Below are positions 25,403 to 32,944 of a DNA stretch of 64,000 bases, piece after piece. Location: the NCBI RefSeq assembly GCF_036013645.1, contig NZ_CP107869.1, positions 7,688,001 to 7,752,000 on the forward strand. Direction: 5' to 3'. This DNA comes from Streptomyces sp. NBC_00490 (GTDB lineage: Bacteria > Actinomycetota > Actinomycetes > Streptomycetales > Streptomycetaceae). Numbering within the stretch: position 1 is the first letter of the stretch; each line of letters starts with the position of its first letter. The translations under genes were made by a program, and so were the position numbers. The notes below the pieces were generated by a model. It was not told the DNA's origin, did no database searches, and saw nothing but the letters and a program-made list of their open reading frames with translations.

Positions 25403-25481
25403 CCGAACGTCTCCCCTTACACCGAAATCAATAGAATGACGGATTTTGTCGGTTTCGCTTGCACTTTATGCGATACGTCGC
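25403..25481 (-). promoter_or_regulatory. AT-rich spacer before the second fxsT gene
   Basis: This 79-base gap is conspicuously AT-rich for this genome (for example TCAATAGAATGACGGATTTT and CACTTTATGC on the + strand). Its position just upstream of fxsT2 and its composition suggest a promoter or operator, but I cannot fix hexamers with good spacing. Confidence 0.35.
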
Positions 25482-26738
25482 TCAATCCGGGGGCATCACC
25501 GCGCTCAGCCGCCCGGCCGCGTGCCGCACGAGACGCTCCAGGTCGGCGCAGAACACGGACGGGTGCCGAAAGCCCGTACCGCGGGAGTAGCGGTGGCCGT
25601 AGTTGCCGCCCCCGCAGACCCGGCCCACCGGGCAGGCCCGGCACTCGTCCGCGAGACCCGCCACGCCCAGCTGGCGCGCGACGATCCCCGGATGGTCCAG
25701 CGCCTCGTCGAAGGCGTGCCCGAAGACGTCGAGACCGGTGGCGGTCGCCTGGTCGTAGGCGAGATTGAGGGAGTCGATCTGCTCCACCGAGCCGTCGGTG
25801 TGCACGACCACCGCGCAGGTCGGCGAGAGCCCGATCGACTCGGTGGTGCTGGGCACCCCGAGCAGCAGCGCCACGACCTCCGTGAACAGCCGCACCCGGG
25901 GCTGGGAGCCGTCGGGCGCGCCGTCCCACCACAGGTCGAAGGCGGCGGCCAGCCAGTCACCGTACGGGGTGGGCACCGCCGGCCACGCCCCCGGGGCGCG
26001 GGCGGGCAGGCCCGGCGGCGGGCTCGACCAGTTGGCGTGCGGCAGCAGCAGGTCGAGGCGGGGCGGGCGCAGCTCGGCGAGCGAGGAGTACACCTCGCCG
26101 GGGTCGCTGGTGATGTCGATGGCGCACAGGATCCCGGCGTACAGCTCCGGCCGGTCCGCCAGCAGCCGCGCGGCCCGCTCCGCCGCGGGCCAGGACGGCC
26201 GCCCCGCACGGTCCACGCGGCGGGAGTTCAGGTGCGCGGTGCCGCCGTCCAGGCTCAGCCCGACCCGGATGTTCGCGTCGGCGAGCCGGTCCAGGGTCCG
26301 GTCGGTGATCAGCGTGCCGTTGCTCTGCACGGTGGCCCGCAGCGCGACGCCGGTCGGCAGCGCCCGGCGTACGGCGGCCGTGTACTGCAGGGCGGTGTCG
26401 GCGCCGGACAGCAGCGGCTCCCCGCCGTGCAGGTCGATCCGCACCTCGGACAGCCCGTGGGTGACCGCGTGTTCGGCGATCCGCCGGGCCGTCTGCCGCA
26501 TCACCCCCGGCGACACCCGGGCCGGCCGGCCGCGCCAACTGGCGTCCTCGCCCTGGTAGATGACGCAGTAGGTGCAGTCGAGATTGCAGCGACTGTGCAC
26601 CTTCAGGACGAACTGGCGGAAGGGGAAGGGGCGTTGTCCGGCACGTCTGAGGGCCGCCACGTCCAGCTCGGCGTGCGGCCACGGCGCGAACTCCCGGTCC
26701 CGGGCGATCCGTAAGCTGTCGTCCGAAGCGGTCTGCAC
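25482..26738 (-). CDS. fxsB: FxsB-type radical SAM/SPASM peptide maturase 2
   Basis: Radical SAM enzyme of 418 residues with cluster cysteines 51, 55 and 58 (VHSRCNLDCTYC), DLHGGEPLLSG, and a C-terminal SPASM-like set CRACPVGRVCGGGNYGHRY ... FC. It is a paralogue of the enzyme at 20864-22066 but differs in having a longer N-terminus (about 15 residues) and an Ala/Pro-rich insertion near 220-235 (PPGLPARAPGAWP). The start is GTG 26738 with GGGGGAGG upstream; the frame stays open to 27074 but that part covers the precursor gene. It begins 35 bases after the second precursor's stop, so it should modify that peptide. Predicted chemistry is cyclophane formation. Confidence 0.9.
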   Translation of the reverse strand: MQTASDDSLRIARDREFAPWPHAELDVAALRRAGQRPFPFRQFVLKVHSRCNLDCTYCVIYQGEDASWRGRPARVSPGVMRQTARRIAEHAVTHGLSEVRIDLHGGEPLLSGADTALQYTAAVRRALPTGVALRATVQSNGTLITDRTLDRLADANIRVGLSLDGGTAHLNSRRVDRAGRPSWPAAERAARLLADRPELYAGILCAIDITSDPGEVYSSLAELRPPRLDLLLPHANWSSPPPGLPARAPGAWPAVPTPYGDWLAAAFDLWWDGAPDGSQPRVRLFTEVVALLLGVPSTTESIGLSPTCAVVVHTDGSVEQIDSLNLAYDQATATGLDVFGHAFDEALDHPGIVARQLGVAGLADECRACPVGRVCGGGNYGHRYSRGTGFRHPSVFCADLERLVRHAAGRLSAVMPPD

Positions 26739-26773
26739 AGCGTCGCCTCCCCCTGGGCGGCCCGGTGCCGCCG

Positions 26774-26971
26774 CTACCGTTCTACCCCCGGGGAGTCCTC
26801 GTGATACGCCACGAGGCCGCCGTCGGCGTCGCACGACCGGGCCAGCAGGGTGGCCAGCACCGCGCCCAGCACGGGGTGGTCGACCCGGGCGCGGAGCGCG
26901 GCCAGATCGACGCCCCGGTAATCGGGGAGCGGGGTCCCCGTATGTCCGTCCCGTCCGGTCGGCTCCGTCAC
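26774..26971 (-). CDS. fxsA: FxsA-like RiPP precursor peptide 2
   Basis: Probable precursor of 65 residues. I choose GTG 26971 (AGGGGA nine bases upstream); a GTG three codons earlier would abut the ribosome binding site. The leader PLPDYRGVDLAALRARVDHP, then VLGAVLATLL, closely parallels the first precursor's DLTDLDLLALSRESSHPVLA. The C-terminus is AYHEDSPGVER, not FxSxx. Both Tyr-x-Glu and His-x-Asp triplets are present, so a Tyr- or His-based cyclophane is possible. The [FY]xEDxP pattern is shared with precursor 1 (FYEDGP versus YHEDSP), which argues for a common modified core despite different tails. Confidence 0.72.
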   Translation of the reverse strand: MTEPTGRDGHTGTPLPDYRGVDLAALRARVDHPVLGAVLATLLARSCDADGGLVAYHEDSPGVER

Positions 26972-26986
26972 CCTGCACACTCCCCT

Positions 26987-28069
26987 TCACCGTCTCCCTG
27001 TTCCGGCGAGCGCGGTCATGCGCTCGAACGTCGAGCGTGCCTGCGGCCCCTGAGCCGCCCCGGCCCGCTGCCACAGCGCCCAGGCCGTCCGGTACGACTC
27101 CAGCGCGTGCTCCGGTCCCGCCGTCCGCTCCAGGACCGCTCCGCGCTGGTGATGCGCCCGCGCGGCCAGCAGCGGCTCACCGGCCCGCTCCGCGCTGCGT
27201 ACGCCGTGGTGGTACGCGTCGGCCGCCAGGTCCAGCCACTCGGGCGCCCCGGCGTCCCCGGCCAGCGTCAGCAGGACGTCGCCGCGCTCCAGCCACGCCA
27301 GCGCCGCCGTACGGTCGTCGCGCGCGCCCCGTGCCGCGCGGGCCAGCACCCACTCGGCCTCGTGCAGATCGGTCGGCGTTCCGCCCGCGCCGTGATGATG
27401 TCGCAGCGCCCGCCCGAACAGAAGCCGCCGGTCGGCCAGATGGGGATCACTGTCGGCCGTCAGCGCCAGCGCCGCGCGCAGCACCCGTACGGCGTCGGTG
27501 GCCACCGCCAGCTCGCCGGCCCGTTCGGCCCGGGCGACCAGCACCTCGCCACGGCCCGCGAGCAGCTCCGCCCGCTCCGGGTCGTCCCGGTCCAGCAGGG
27601 CCTCGGCCTGGGTGAAGTACCCGTCGGCGGCGACGAGTTCGGCGGACTCGGCGGTGTGCCGGTAGCGGGCCGTGTGTGCCTCGGCCAGCCGGCGCAGGGC
27701 CGGCACCCGCAACGCGGGCCCCTGGTCGCGGACCGCCTCCACCGCCCGCTCCAGCGCCTCCAGGACCCCCGGGTGCCCGGTGTCACCGGCGGCCACGGCG
27801 CGGGCCTCGGCCAGGTCCAGCAGGGCCCGGCAGCGTACGGCGGAGGGGGCGCTGTGCCGGCCGTCGAGCCGTACGCCGCTCTCGAAGTCCGCCGCCGCCC
27901 GCAGCGCGAGCGTCCGCGCCTCGTCGGCCGCGTCACGGCCCCGGGCGTCGTCGGCGAGCGCCAGCAGCAGCCGCCCCCGGGCCAGTACCGCCGGGTCGAA
28001 GCCGGGCCGGCCGGGAAGGGAGGAGGGGAGTCGGGGACCGCCGCCCGCGGCCGATCCGCCGGAGGCCAC
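26987..28069 (-). CDS. TPR-like helical protein heading the second Fxs block
   Basis: Helical protein of 360 residues, Ala/Leu/Arg-rich, built from repeated helix pairs (for example ALRRLAEAHTARYRHTAESA, AELLAGRGEVLVARAERAG, ALAWLERGDVLLTLAGDAG, LAARAHHQRGAVLERTAG) that read as degenerate tetratricopeptide repeats. No catalytic motif, signal peptide or membrane segment. GTG start at 28069 is the longest credible; no clear ribosome binding site precedes it. It ends 15 bases before the second precursor gene and so is probably the first gene of the leftward block. Helical repeat proteins in such loci usually act as scaffolds or as STAND-associated sensors; that role is inferred. Confidence 0.7.
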   Translation of the reverse strand: MASGGSAAGGGPRLPSSLPGRPGFDPAVLARGRLLLALADDARGRDAADEARTLALRAAADFESGVRLDGRHSAPSAVRCRALLDLAEARAVAAGDTGHPGVLEALERAVEAVRDQGPALRVPALRRLAEAHTARYRHTAESAELVAADGYFTQAEALLDRDDPERAELLAGRGEVLVARAERAGELAVATDAVRVLRAALALTADSDPHLADRRLLFGRALRHHHGAGGTPTDLHEAEWVLARAARGARDDRTAALAWLERGDVLLTLAGDAGAPEWLDLAADAYHHGVRSAERAGEPLLAARAHHQRGAVLERTAGPEHALESYRTAWALWQRAGAAQGPQARSTFERMTALAGTGRR

Positions 28070-28392
28070 GGCCGGTCACCGGGCCCGGCGGACGGAGACG
28101 GTCACATACGAATCGTTTCGGTCACTGACGTGCGGCGGACGCGTGACGGGGCACCGCATCGCGTGGCTGCGCCGGTCGCTCACGTCGCGCTCCTCGTCAT
28201 GGACGGTCGGATGCGTGCGAACTCCATGACAGTACGCGCGCCCTGCCCGGTCAACAGTGCTTTCCGGCCGCCCCACCGGATCGTGCCCGCTGACGTGCGT
28301 CAACACGGGCCGTCTAGACTCACCCGCAACGGCCCGCCCCACCACGGCCGAAAGCGGTCCACCTCGGCCAGACCCGAAGGGTATTCGGCGTT
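28070..28392. promoter_or_regulatory. Divergent intergenic region between the Fxs block and the betaine-type transporter
   Basis: The spacer is 323 bases with no ORF I would defend. Rightward, TGACGT (28291-28296) and TAGACT (28315-28320) are 18 bases apart and fit a housekeeping-type promoter for the ABC ATPase starting at 28393. Leftward, the segment around 28100-28130 (ACATACGAATCGTTTCGG) is AT-richer, but no hexamer pair stands out for the TPR gene. Confidence 0.4.
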
Positions 28393-29529
28393 TTGATACG
28401 GATAGATTCAGTCACCAAGCGGTACCCGGACGGCACGGTGGCGGTCGACCGGCTCTCGTTGGAGATACCCGACCGCTCGATCACCGTTCTCGTCGGCCCC
28501 TCGGGCTGCGGCAAGACGACCACCCTGCGGATGATCAACCGCATGGTCGAGCCCACCGAGGGCACCATCCTCCTCGACGGCCAGGACATCCTGCGGCAGC
28601 CGGTCAACACCCTGCGCCGGTCCATGGGGTACGTCATCCAGAACGCCGGACTCTTCCAGCACCGCACCATCATCGACAACATCGCCACCGTGCCCCGTCT
28701 CCTCGGCTGGAGCAAGGACAAGGCCCGGGAGCGGGCCCGCGAACTGATGGAGCGGGTCGGACTCGACGCCGCGCTCGCCAAGCGGTACCCCTACCAGCTC
28801 TCCGGCGGCCAGCAGCAGCGCGTCGGCGTGGCCCGGGCACTCGCCGCCGACCCGCCGGTCCTGCTCATGGACGAGCCGTTCTCCGCCGTCGACCCCGTGG
28901 TCCGCAAGGGACTCCAGGACGAACTCCTGCGCATCCAGGAGGAGTTGGGCAAGACGATCGTCTTCGTCACCCATGACATCGACGAGGCCGTCAAGATCGG
29001 CACGATGGTCGCCGTGATGCGCACCGGCGGCAGGCTCGCCCAGTACGCGCCGCCCGCCGAACTGCTGACGAGCCCGGCCGACGCGTTCGTCGAGGACTTC
29101 CTCGGCGCCGACCGCGGTATCCGCCGGCTCTCCTTCTTCCCGTCCGCGGGGCTGGAGTTGTCGACCGGGCCGGTCGTCGCGGCCGACGCCACCGCCGAGC
29201 AGCTCGCCGAGCGGGTGCGCGACAGCGCGGACGCCCCCTACCTCCTCGTCACGGACGCCGACGGCAGGCCCCTCGGCTGGAGCGAGCCGCGGCACCTGAC
29301 GGCGGGCGAGGTCGAGGTCGGCCGACTGCTGTCGCACGGGCGGCCGTTCGTCGCCGGCACCGACTCGCTGCGGGCCGCGCTGGACTGTGCGGTGCTCTCG
29401 CCCACCGGCTGGGCGGTCGCCGTGGACGCCGACGGCAAGGTCGCCGGGGTCGTCTCCCAGCAGACCATCGCGGAGGCCATCCGCGGCGCCCACGCGCAGG
29501 GCCGTACGGACGCGAAGGTCGCCGGATGA
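28393..29529 (+). CDS. Glycine betaine/choline-type ABC transporter ATP-binding protein with CBS domains
   Basis: Cytoplasmic ATPase of 378 residues driving uptake of a quaternary amine or similar osmoprotectant. Walker A is GPSGCGKTT, the signature LSGGQQQRVGVARAL, Walker B LLMDEPFSAVD and the switch His THDIDEAVKIG. The C-terminal 130 residues carry a CBS-type pair (YLLVTDADGRPLGW, GWAVAVDADGKVAGVVS), the regulatory module of OpuA-like ATPases that senses ionic strength. TTG start (28393), with AAGGG about 11 bases upstream. Its stop overlaps the first permease gene (ATGA). The binding protein is not adjacent; the lipoprotein at 35679-36638 is the likely partner. Confidence 0.93.
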   Translation: MIRIDSVTKRYPDGTVAVDRLSLEIPDRSITVLVGPSGCGKTTTLRMINRMVEPTEGTILLDGQDILRQPVNTLRRSMGYVIQNAGLFQHRTIIDNIATVPRLLGWSKDKARERARELMERVGLDAALAKRYPYQLSGGQQQRVGVARALAADPPVLLMDEPFSAVDPVVRKGLQDELLRIQEELGKTIVFVTHDIDEAVKIGTMVAVMRTGGRLAQYAPPAELLTSPADAFVEDFLGADRGIRRLSFFPSAGLELSTGPVVAADATAEQLAERVRDSADAPYLLVTDADGRPLGWSEPRHLTAGEVEVGRLLSHGRPFVAGTDSLRAALDCAVLSPTGWAVAVDADGKVAGVVSQQTIAEAIRGAHAQGRTDAKVAG

Positions 29530-30221
29530 ACTGGGACCGTATGTTCGACATCCCCAGCGACCTCCAGCACAGCTGGCTGGGCCTGGTCGGGCTGCATCTG
29601 CGCGAGGCCCTGCTGCCGGTGCTCGCCGGACTGCTGATCTCGCTGCCGCTGGCCCAGCTCTGTGTACGCTTCCGCTGGCTGTACCCGCCGGTGCTGTGGG
29701 TGACGACCGTGCTCTACGCCATCCCCTCGCTGGCCTTCTTCGTACTGCTCATCGACTACACCGGCATGACCGAGCTGACGGTGATGATCCCGCTCACCGT
29801 CTACAGCCTCGTCGTCCTGGTCCCGGCCGTCGTCGACGCCGTCCGCTCGGTCCCGCAGGAGACCCTCGCGGCCGCGAAGGCCATGGGCCTCGGACCCGTA
29901 CGCCGCTACGTCCAGGTCCAGTTGCCCATCGCCGTGCCCGCGATCATCGCGGGACTGCGGGTCGCCACCGTGTCCAGCGTCAGCCTCGTCAGCGTCGGCA
30001 CCCTCATCGGCAACCAGGGCGCCCTCGGCAACCTGCTCAACGACGCCAACATCTACAACCGGCCGGAACTCGCCGTGAACGCCGTGCTGTCCATGGCCGC
30101 CCTCGCGATCCTCGCCGACGCCGCGCTGGTGCTCCTGCGCCGTCTGCTGACGCCGTGGATGCCGCGCCCGCAGCGCGGAAAGCGGAAGGCCGCCCCCGTC
30201 CTGGAAGAGGCAGCACGGTGA
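29526..30221 (+). CDS. Osmoprotectant-type ABC transporter permease 1
   Basis: Membrane permease of 231 residues, OpuCB/ProW-like, with about five helices and the ATPase-contacting EAA loop ETLAAAKAMGLGPVRRYVQVQ. The opening MNWDRMFDIPSDLQHSWLGL and the RFRWLYPPVLWVTTVLYAIP stretch are typical of the family. Overlaps the ATPase gene by 4 bases upstream and the second permease gene by 4 bases downstream (GTGA), so the three are translationally coupled. Function as one half of a permease heterodimer is established for the family. Confidence 0.92.
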   Translation: MNWDRMFDIPSDLQHSWLGLVGLHLREALLPVLAGLLISLPLAQLCVRFRWLYPPVLWVTTVLYAIPSLAFFVLLIDYTGMTELTVMIPLTVYSLVVLVPAVVDAVRSVPQETLAAAKAMGLGPVRRYVQVQLPIAVPAIIAGLRVATVSSVSLVSVGTLIGNQGALGNLLNDANIYNRPELAVNAVLSMAALAILADAALVLLRRLLTPWMPRPQRGKRKAAPVLEEAAR

Positions 30222-30886
30222 ACCTGCTCACCCACATCGGCAACTTCTTCAACGACAGCGCCCAGTGGCAGGGCTACGACGGCATCCCCACGCGGGTGGC
30301 GGAGCACCTCCAGTACACGGTGGAGGCGCTGCTCATCGCCGCCGCGATCGCCCTGCCGGTCGGACTGGTCACCGGCCACTACGGGCGCGGCGGCACCGTC
30401 CTCTCCCTGATCGCCACCGCGGGACGGGCCCTGCCCACCTTCGGCCTGCTGGTGCTGCTCACCCTGCTGGTGGGCTTCGGCCTGGTCAACGTGATGACCC
30501 CGCTCGTCATCCTCGCCATCCCGCCGATCCTGGTCACCACGTACGAGGCGATGCGCACCGTCGATCCCTCCTCGGTGGACGCCGCGCGAGGCATGGGCAT
30601 GAGCGAGGCCGGGGTCCTCTTCCACGTCGAACTCCCGGCCGCGCTCCCGCTGATCCTCAGCGGCCTGCGCTCCGGAGCCATCCAGATCGTCTCCACGGCG
30701 ACCATCGCGGCCTACGTCAGCCTCGGCGGCCTGGGCCGCTACATCGTGGACGGGCTCTACCAGCGCAACTACGAGAAGGTCGTCGGCGGCGCCACGCTGG
30801 TCGCCGGACTGGCTCTGCTCACCCTCGCGCTGTTCTGGGCGGTGGGACGGGCCACCGTGTCCAGGGGAGTGCGCCGGAGCGCCTGA
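30218..30886 (+). CDS. Osmoprotectant-type ABC transporter permease 2
   Basis: Permease of 222 residues from GTG 30218, forming a heterodimer with the preceding product. It has a short N-terminal segment (LLTHIGNFFNDSAQWQG), about five membrane helices, and the EAA-type loop PSSVDAARGMGMSEAGVLFH. It ends in a region with only a weak hairpin (GCGGTCCG/CGGACCGC, 30887-30920) before the convergent ridA-like gene. The frame is open to 29387 but that part overlaps the first permease and is a shadow. Confidence 0.92.
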   Translation: MNLLTHIGNFFNDSAQWQGYDGIPTRVAEHLQYTVEALLIAAAIALPVGLVTGHYGRGGTVLSLIATAGRALPTFGLLVLLTLLVGFGLVNVMTPLVILAIPPILVTTYEAMRTVDPSSVDAARGMGMSEAGVLFHVELPAALPLILSGLRSGAIQIVSTATIAAYVSLGGLGRYIVDGLYQRNYEKVVGGATLVAGLALLTLALFWAVGRATVSRGVRRSA

Positions 30887-30949
30887 GCGGTCCGGGCGGA
30901 GTCGACCACGGGCGGACCGCGACCCGTCGCGGCACTTCCGGCGGGGCGC

Positions 30950-31396
30950 TCAGTGGCCCGGCCGGACGGCCACCGCGTCCACCTCGAAGAGCATGCCCGG
31001 CAGGGCGAGGGCGGCGACCCCGCTGAGCGTCTGGGCCGGGAGCCGGTCGCCGATGGGGGCACCTCCCGCTCGAGCGAAGCCGAGAGTGGGGGAGGGCGTG
31101 CAGGCCTTGCCGAGGACCTCCAGCTTGGCGAGGTCGTGGTCGACGACGAACGAGCCCAGCCGGACGACGTGTTCGAAGCCGAGGCCGACGCCCTCCAGGG
31201 CCGCGTGCAGCCGGTCGAAGGCGAGCTCCACCTGCGCCGCGAAGTCGCCCGGCACCGGGGCGCCGGTGCCGTCGGAGGCGTACTGCCCCGCGATGAAGAC
31301 GAGTTCGCCGGGCGCCGAGACGGCGTGGCTGTAGCCGAAGGGCGTCGGGTCGTGCAGGGCGGGCGGGTTGGTGATGGTGCGCTCGTCGTGGCTCAT
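30950..31396 (-). CDS. RidA-family protein carrying an inserted repeat-derived segment
   Basis: RidA/YjgF-type protein of 148 residues; characterised members hydrolyse reactive enamine/imine intermediates. Recognisable parts are GELVFIAGQYASDGTG, the helix QVELAFDRLHAALEG and LSGVAALALPGMLFEVDAVA. Between EVLGKA and GDRLPAQ lies CTPSPTLGFARAGGAPI, which is not RidA sequence: it is the translation of a palindromic repeat (31054-31095). It replaces part of the loop that usually carries catalytic residues, so activity may be altered. Start chosen at ATG 31396; an ATG 11 codons upstream is possible. It lies convergent to the transporter genes and just downstream of conservon 1. Confidence 0.82.
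   Translation of the reverse strand: MSHDERTITNPPALHDPTPFGYSHAVSAPGELVFIAGQYASDGTGAPVPGDFAAQVELAFDRLHAALEGVGLGFEHVVRLGSFVVDHDLAKLEVLGKACTPSPTLGFARAGGAPIGDRLPAQTLSGVAALALPGMLFEVDAVAVRPGH
31054..31095. repeat. Dispersed palindromic repeat inserted in the ridA-like gene
   Basis: The segment starting TGGGGGCACCTCCCGCTCGA and continuing GCGAAGCCGAGAGTGGGGGA has imperfect dyad symmetry. From general knowledge of Streptomyces genomes, elements around GCTCGAGCGAAGCCGAGAGTG occur in many copies, mostly between genes. Here it sits in frame within a coding region. Confidence 0.65.
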
Positions 31397-31442
31397 GTCA
31401 GGCCACAACTCCCGCACACGCCCGCCCATTCCGTGCCCCGCG

Positions 31443-32045
31443 TCAGCTCTCCGTCCGGGCCAGGGCCAGTTCGAGGACGACCAGCAGCGCGTCCCGGACC
31501 GAGCCGCGCTCGCGGGCGTCGAAGACGACGACCGGGACGTGGTCCGCGACGTCGAGGGCCCAGCGAACCTCCTCCAGCGTGTGCTCGACCTTGCCGTCGA
31601 ACGCGTTCGCGGCCACCGCGAACGGGATCTGCCGGTGCTCGAAGTAGTCGACCGCGGCGTAGCAGTCGTCGAGACGGCGGGTGTCCACGATGACCAGGCC
31701 GCCCAGCGCGCCCTCGACGATGTCGTCCCACATGAAGCCGAACCGCTCCTGCCCGGGCGTGCCGAACAGATACAGCTTCAGGGTCGGGTCGATGGTGATG
31801 CAGCCGAAGTCCATCGCGACCGTCGTCGTGGTCTTGCGCGGGGTGTGCGTGAGGTCGTCCACGCCCGCCGCGACCTCCGTGATGGCCGCCTCGGTGGTCA
31901 GCGGCTCGATCTCGGAGATGGCGCCGACGGCGGTGGTCTTGCCCACGCCGAAGCCGCCCGCGATCACCATCTTGACCGGGAGCGGCGGCCGCGCGGGGGC
32001 GGCCGGACCGGACCCGTCGAGGGTGGCCGGTTCAGTCGGAGTCAC
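31443..32045 (-). CDS. cvnD: Conservon 1 CvnD: small Ras-like GTPase
   Basis: GTP-binding protein of 200 residues from GTG 32045. P-loop GGFGVGKTT, switch-region Thr residues (KTTTTVAMDFG) and the G3 motif LFGTPGQERF are intact; AANAFD stands near the G4 position. It is the last gene of a four-gene conservon in the order A-B-C-D, overlapping cvnC by 14 bases. In Streptomyces, CvnD-type GTPases act downstream of the CvnA sensor, with CvnB and CvnC as modulators, in membrane-associated complexes that influence development and antibiotic production. The specific output of this copy is unknown. Confidence 0.93.
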   Translation of the reverse strand: MTPTEPATLDGSGPAAPARPPLPVKMVIAGGFGVGKTTAVGAISEIEPLTTEAAITEVAAGVDDLTHTPRKTTTTVAMDFGCITIDPTLKLYLFGTPGQERFGFMWDDIVEGALGGLVIVDTRRLDDCYAAVDYFEHRQIPFAVAANAFDGKVEHTLEEVRWALDVADHVPVVVFDARERGSVRDALLVVLELALARTES

Positions 32046-32448
32046 GGAGTACCCCTCGGGAGTCGGGGATGGCGCGCAGGCCATCGATCACTCTTCGCAG
32101 GACGGAAGCGTCGTGCGTGTCGTCGGAGTCGGGCACATGCACCGTCAACTGCCCCTCCGTGCGCAGGTCCTCGGCGAGCACCCGCACCACGTTGAGGTGC
32201 AGCCGCAGCCGGGCCGCGAGTTCCGCGATGGACTGCGGACGGCGGCAGGCGGCGACGATGTCGTGCTGCTCGAAGGAGAGCCCGCCGAGCGCCTCGAGAC
32301 CCTCGACGGTGGCCACCACCTGGGTCTCGACGGGCATCGGCCGGCCGGCTCCGCCGGGTGCCACCCGGCCGGCGGTGACCAGGAACGGCCGCACGGCGGA
32401 GGCGGGCCCGACCGGGTCATGCCCCGGGGCTGAGGAGCCGTCCGCCAT
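32032..32448 (-). CDS. cvnC: Conservon 1 CvnC: DUF742 protein
   Basis: DUF742 protein of 138 residues with a winged-helix-like core (FEQHDIVAACRRPQSIAELA, LHLNVVRVLAEDLRTEG) and the opening VRPFLVTAGRV typical of the family. It starts at ATG 32448, 22 bases after cvnB, and ends inside cvnD. Family members are presumed adaptors of the conservon GTPase module; no enzymatic motif is visible. Confidence 0.92.
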   Translation of the reverse strand: MADGSSAPGHDPVGPASAVRPFLVTAGRVAPGGAGRPMPVETQVVATVEGLEALGGLSFEQHDIVAACRRPQSIAELAARLRLHLNVVRVLAEDLRTEGQLTVHVPDSDDTHDASVLRRVIDGLRAIPDSRGVLRDSD

Positions 32449-32470
32449 GGCGTGTCCGTCCCGGTCCCGG

Positions 32471-32944
32471 TCAGAGCGCCGACGGGGAGCCGACGCTGTT
32501 CTTCAGCGCCAGCACCAGTTGGGGACTGAGCGCGCTGCCCGCCCGATTGGCGAACAGTGTCATCTCGTAGGCGATGTTGCCCAGCTTGGCCTCCTTGTCG
32601 GTGACCACGCCGAGGACGGCGCCGCTGCCGATGGCGGAGACCAGGACATGGCCGCCCTCCAGGTCGATGATGACCTTGTTGAGGCCGCCCAGGCCGTAGT
32701 TGCCGGACGCGCCGGCGGCCAGGCTGGTGATGCCGGAGACGATCGCCGCGAGGCGCTCGGAATCGGCGTGCTCACGCAGTTCGGAGACCGCGATGAGCAG
32801 TCCGTCCGAGGAGACGGCGATGGCGTCCACGACGCCCGCGGTCTCGGTGGCGAAACGATTCAACAGCCAGGTGAAGTCGGCTGCCGCGGCCTTGAGATCG
32901 GCCGGTGTGTTCCCCGTCGGAGTGTCACCTGTCGACGTACTCAC
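32471..32944 (-). CDS. cvnB: Conservon 1 CvnB: roadblock/LC7-domain protein
   Basis: Roadblock/LC7 protein of 157 residues, the family of small regulators of Ras-like GTPases (MglB type). Signature segments are LLNRFATETAGVVDAIAVSS, DGLLIAVS, ERLAAIVSGITSLAAGA and the Gly-rich HVLVSAIGSGAVLGVV. GTG 32944 overlaps the cvnA stop (GTGA). It probably forms dimers that regulate CvnD; no catalytic residues are expected. Confidence 0.93.
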   Translation of the reverse strand: MSTSTGDTPTGNTPADLKAAAADFTWLLNRFATETAGVVDAIAVSSDGLLIAVSELREHADSERLAAIVSGITSLAAGASGNYGLGGLNKVIIDLEGGHVLVSAIGSGAVLGVVTDKEAKLGNIAYEMTLFANRAGSALSPQLVLALKNSVGSPSAL

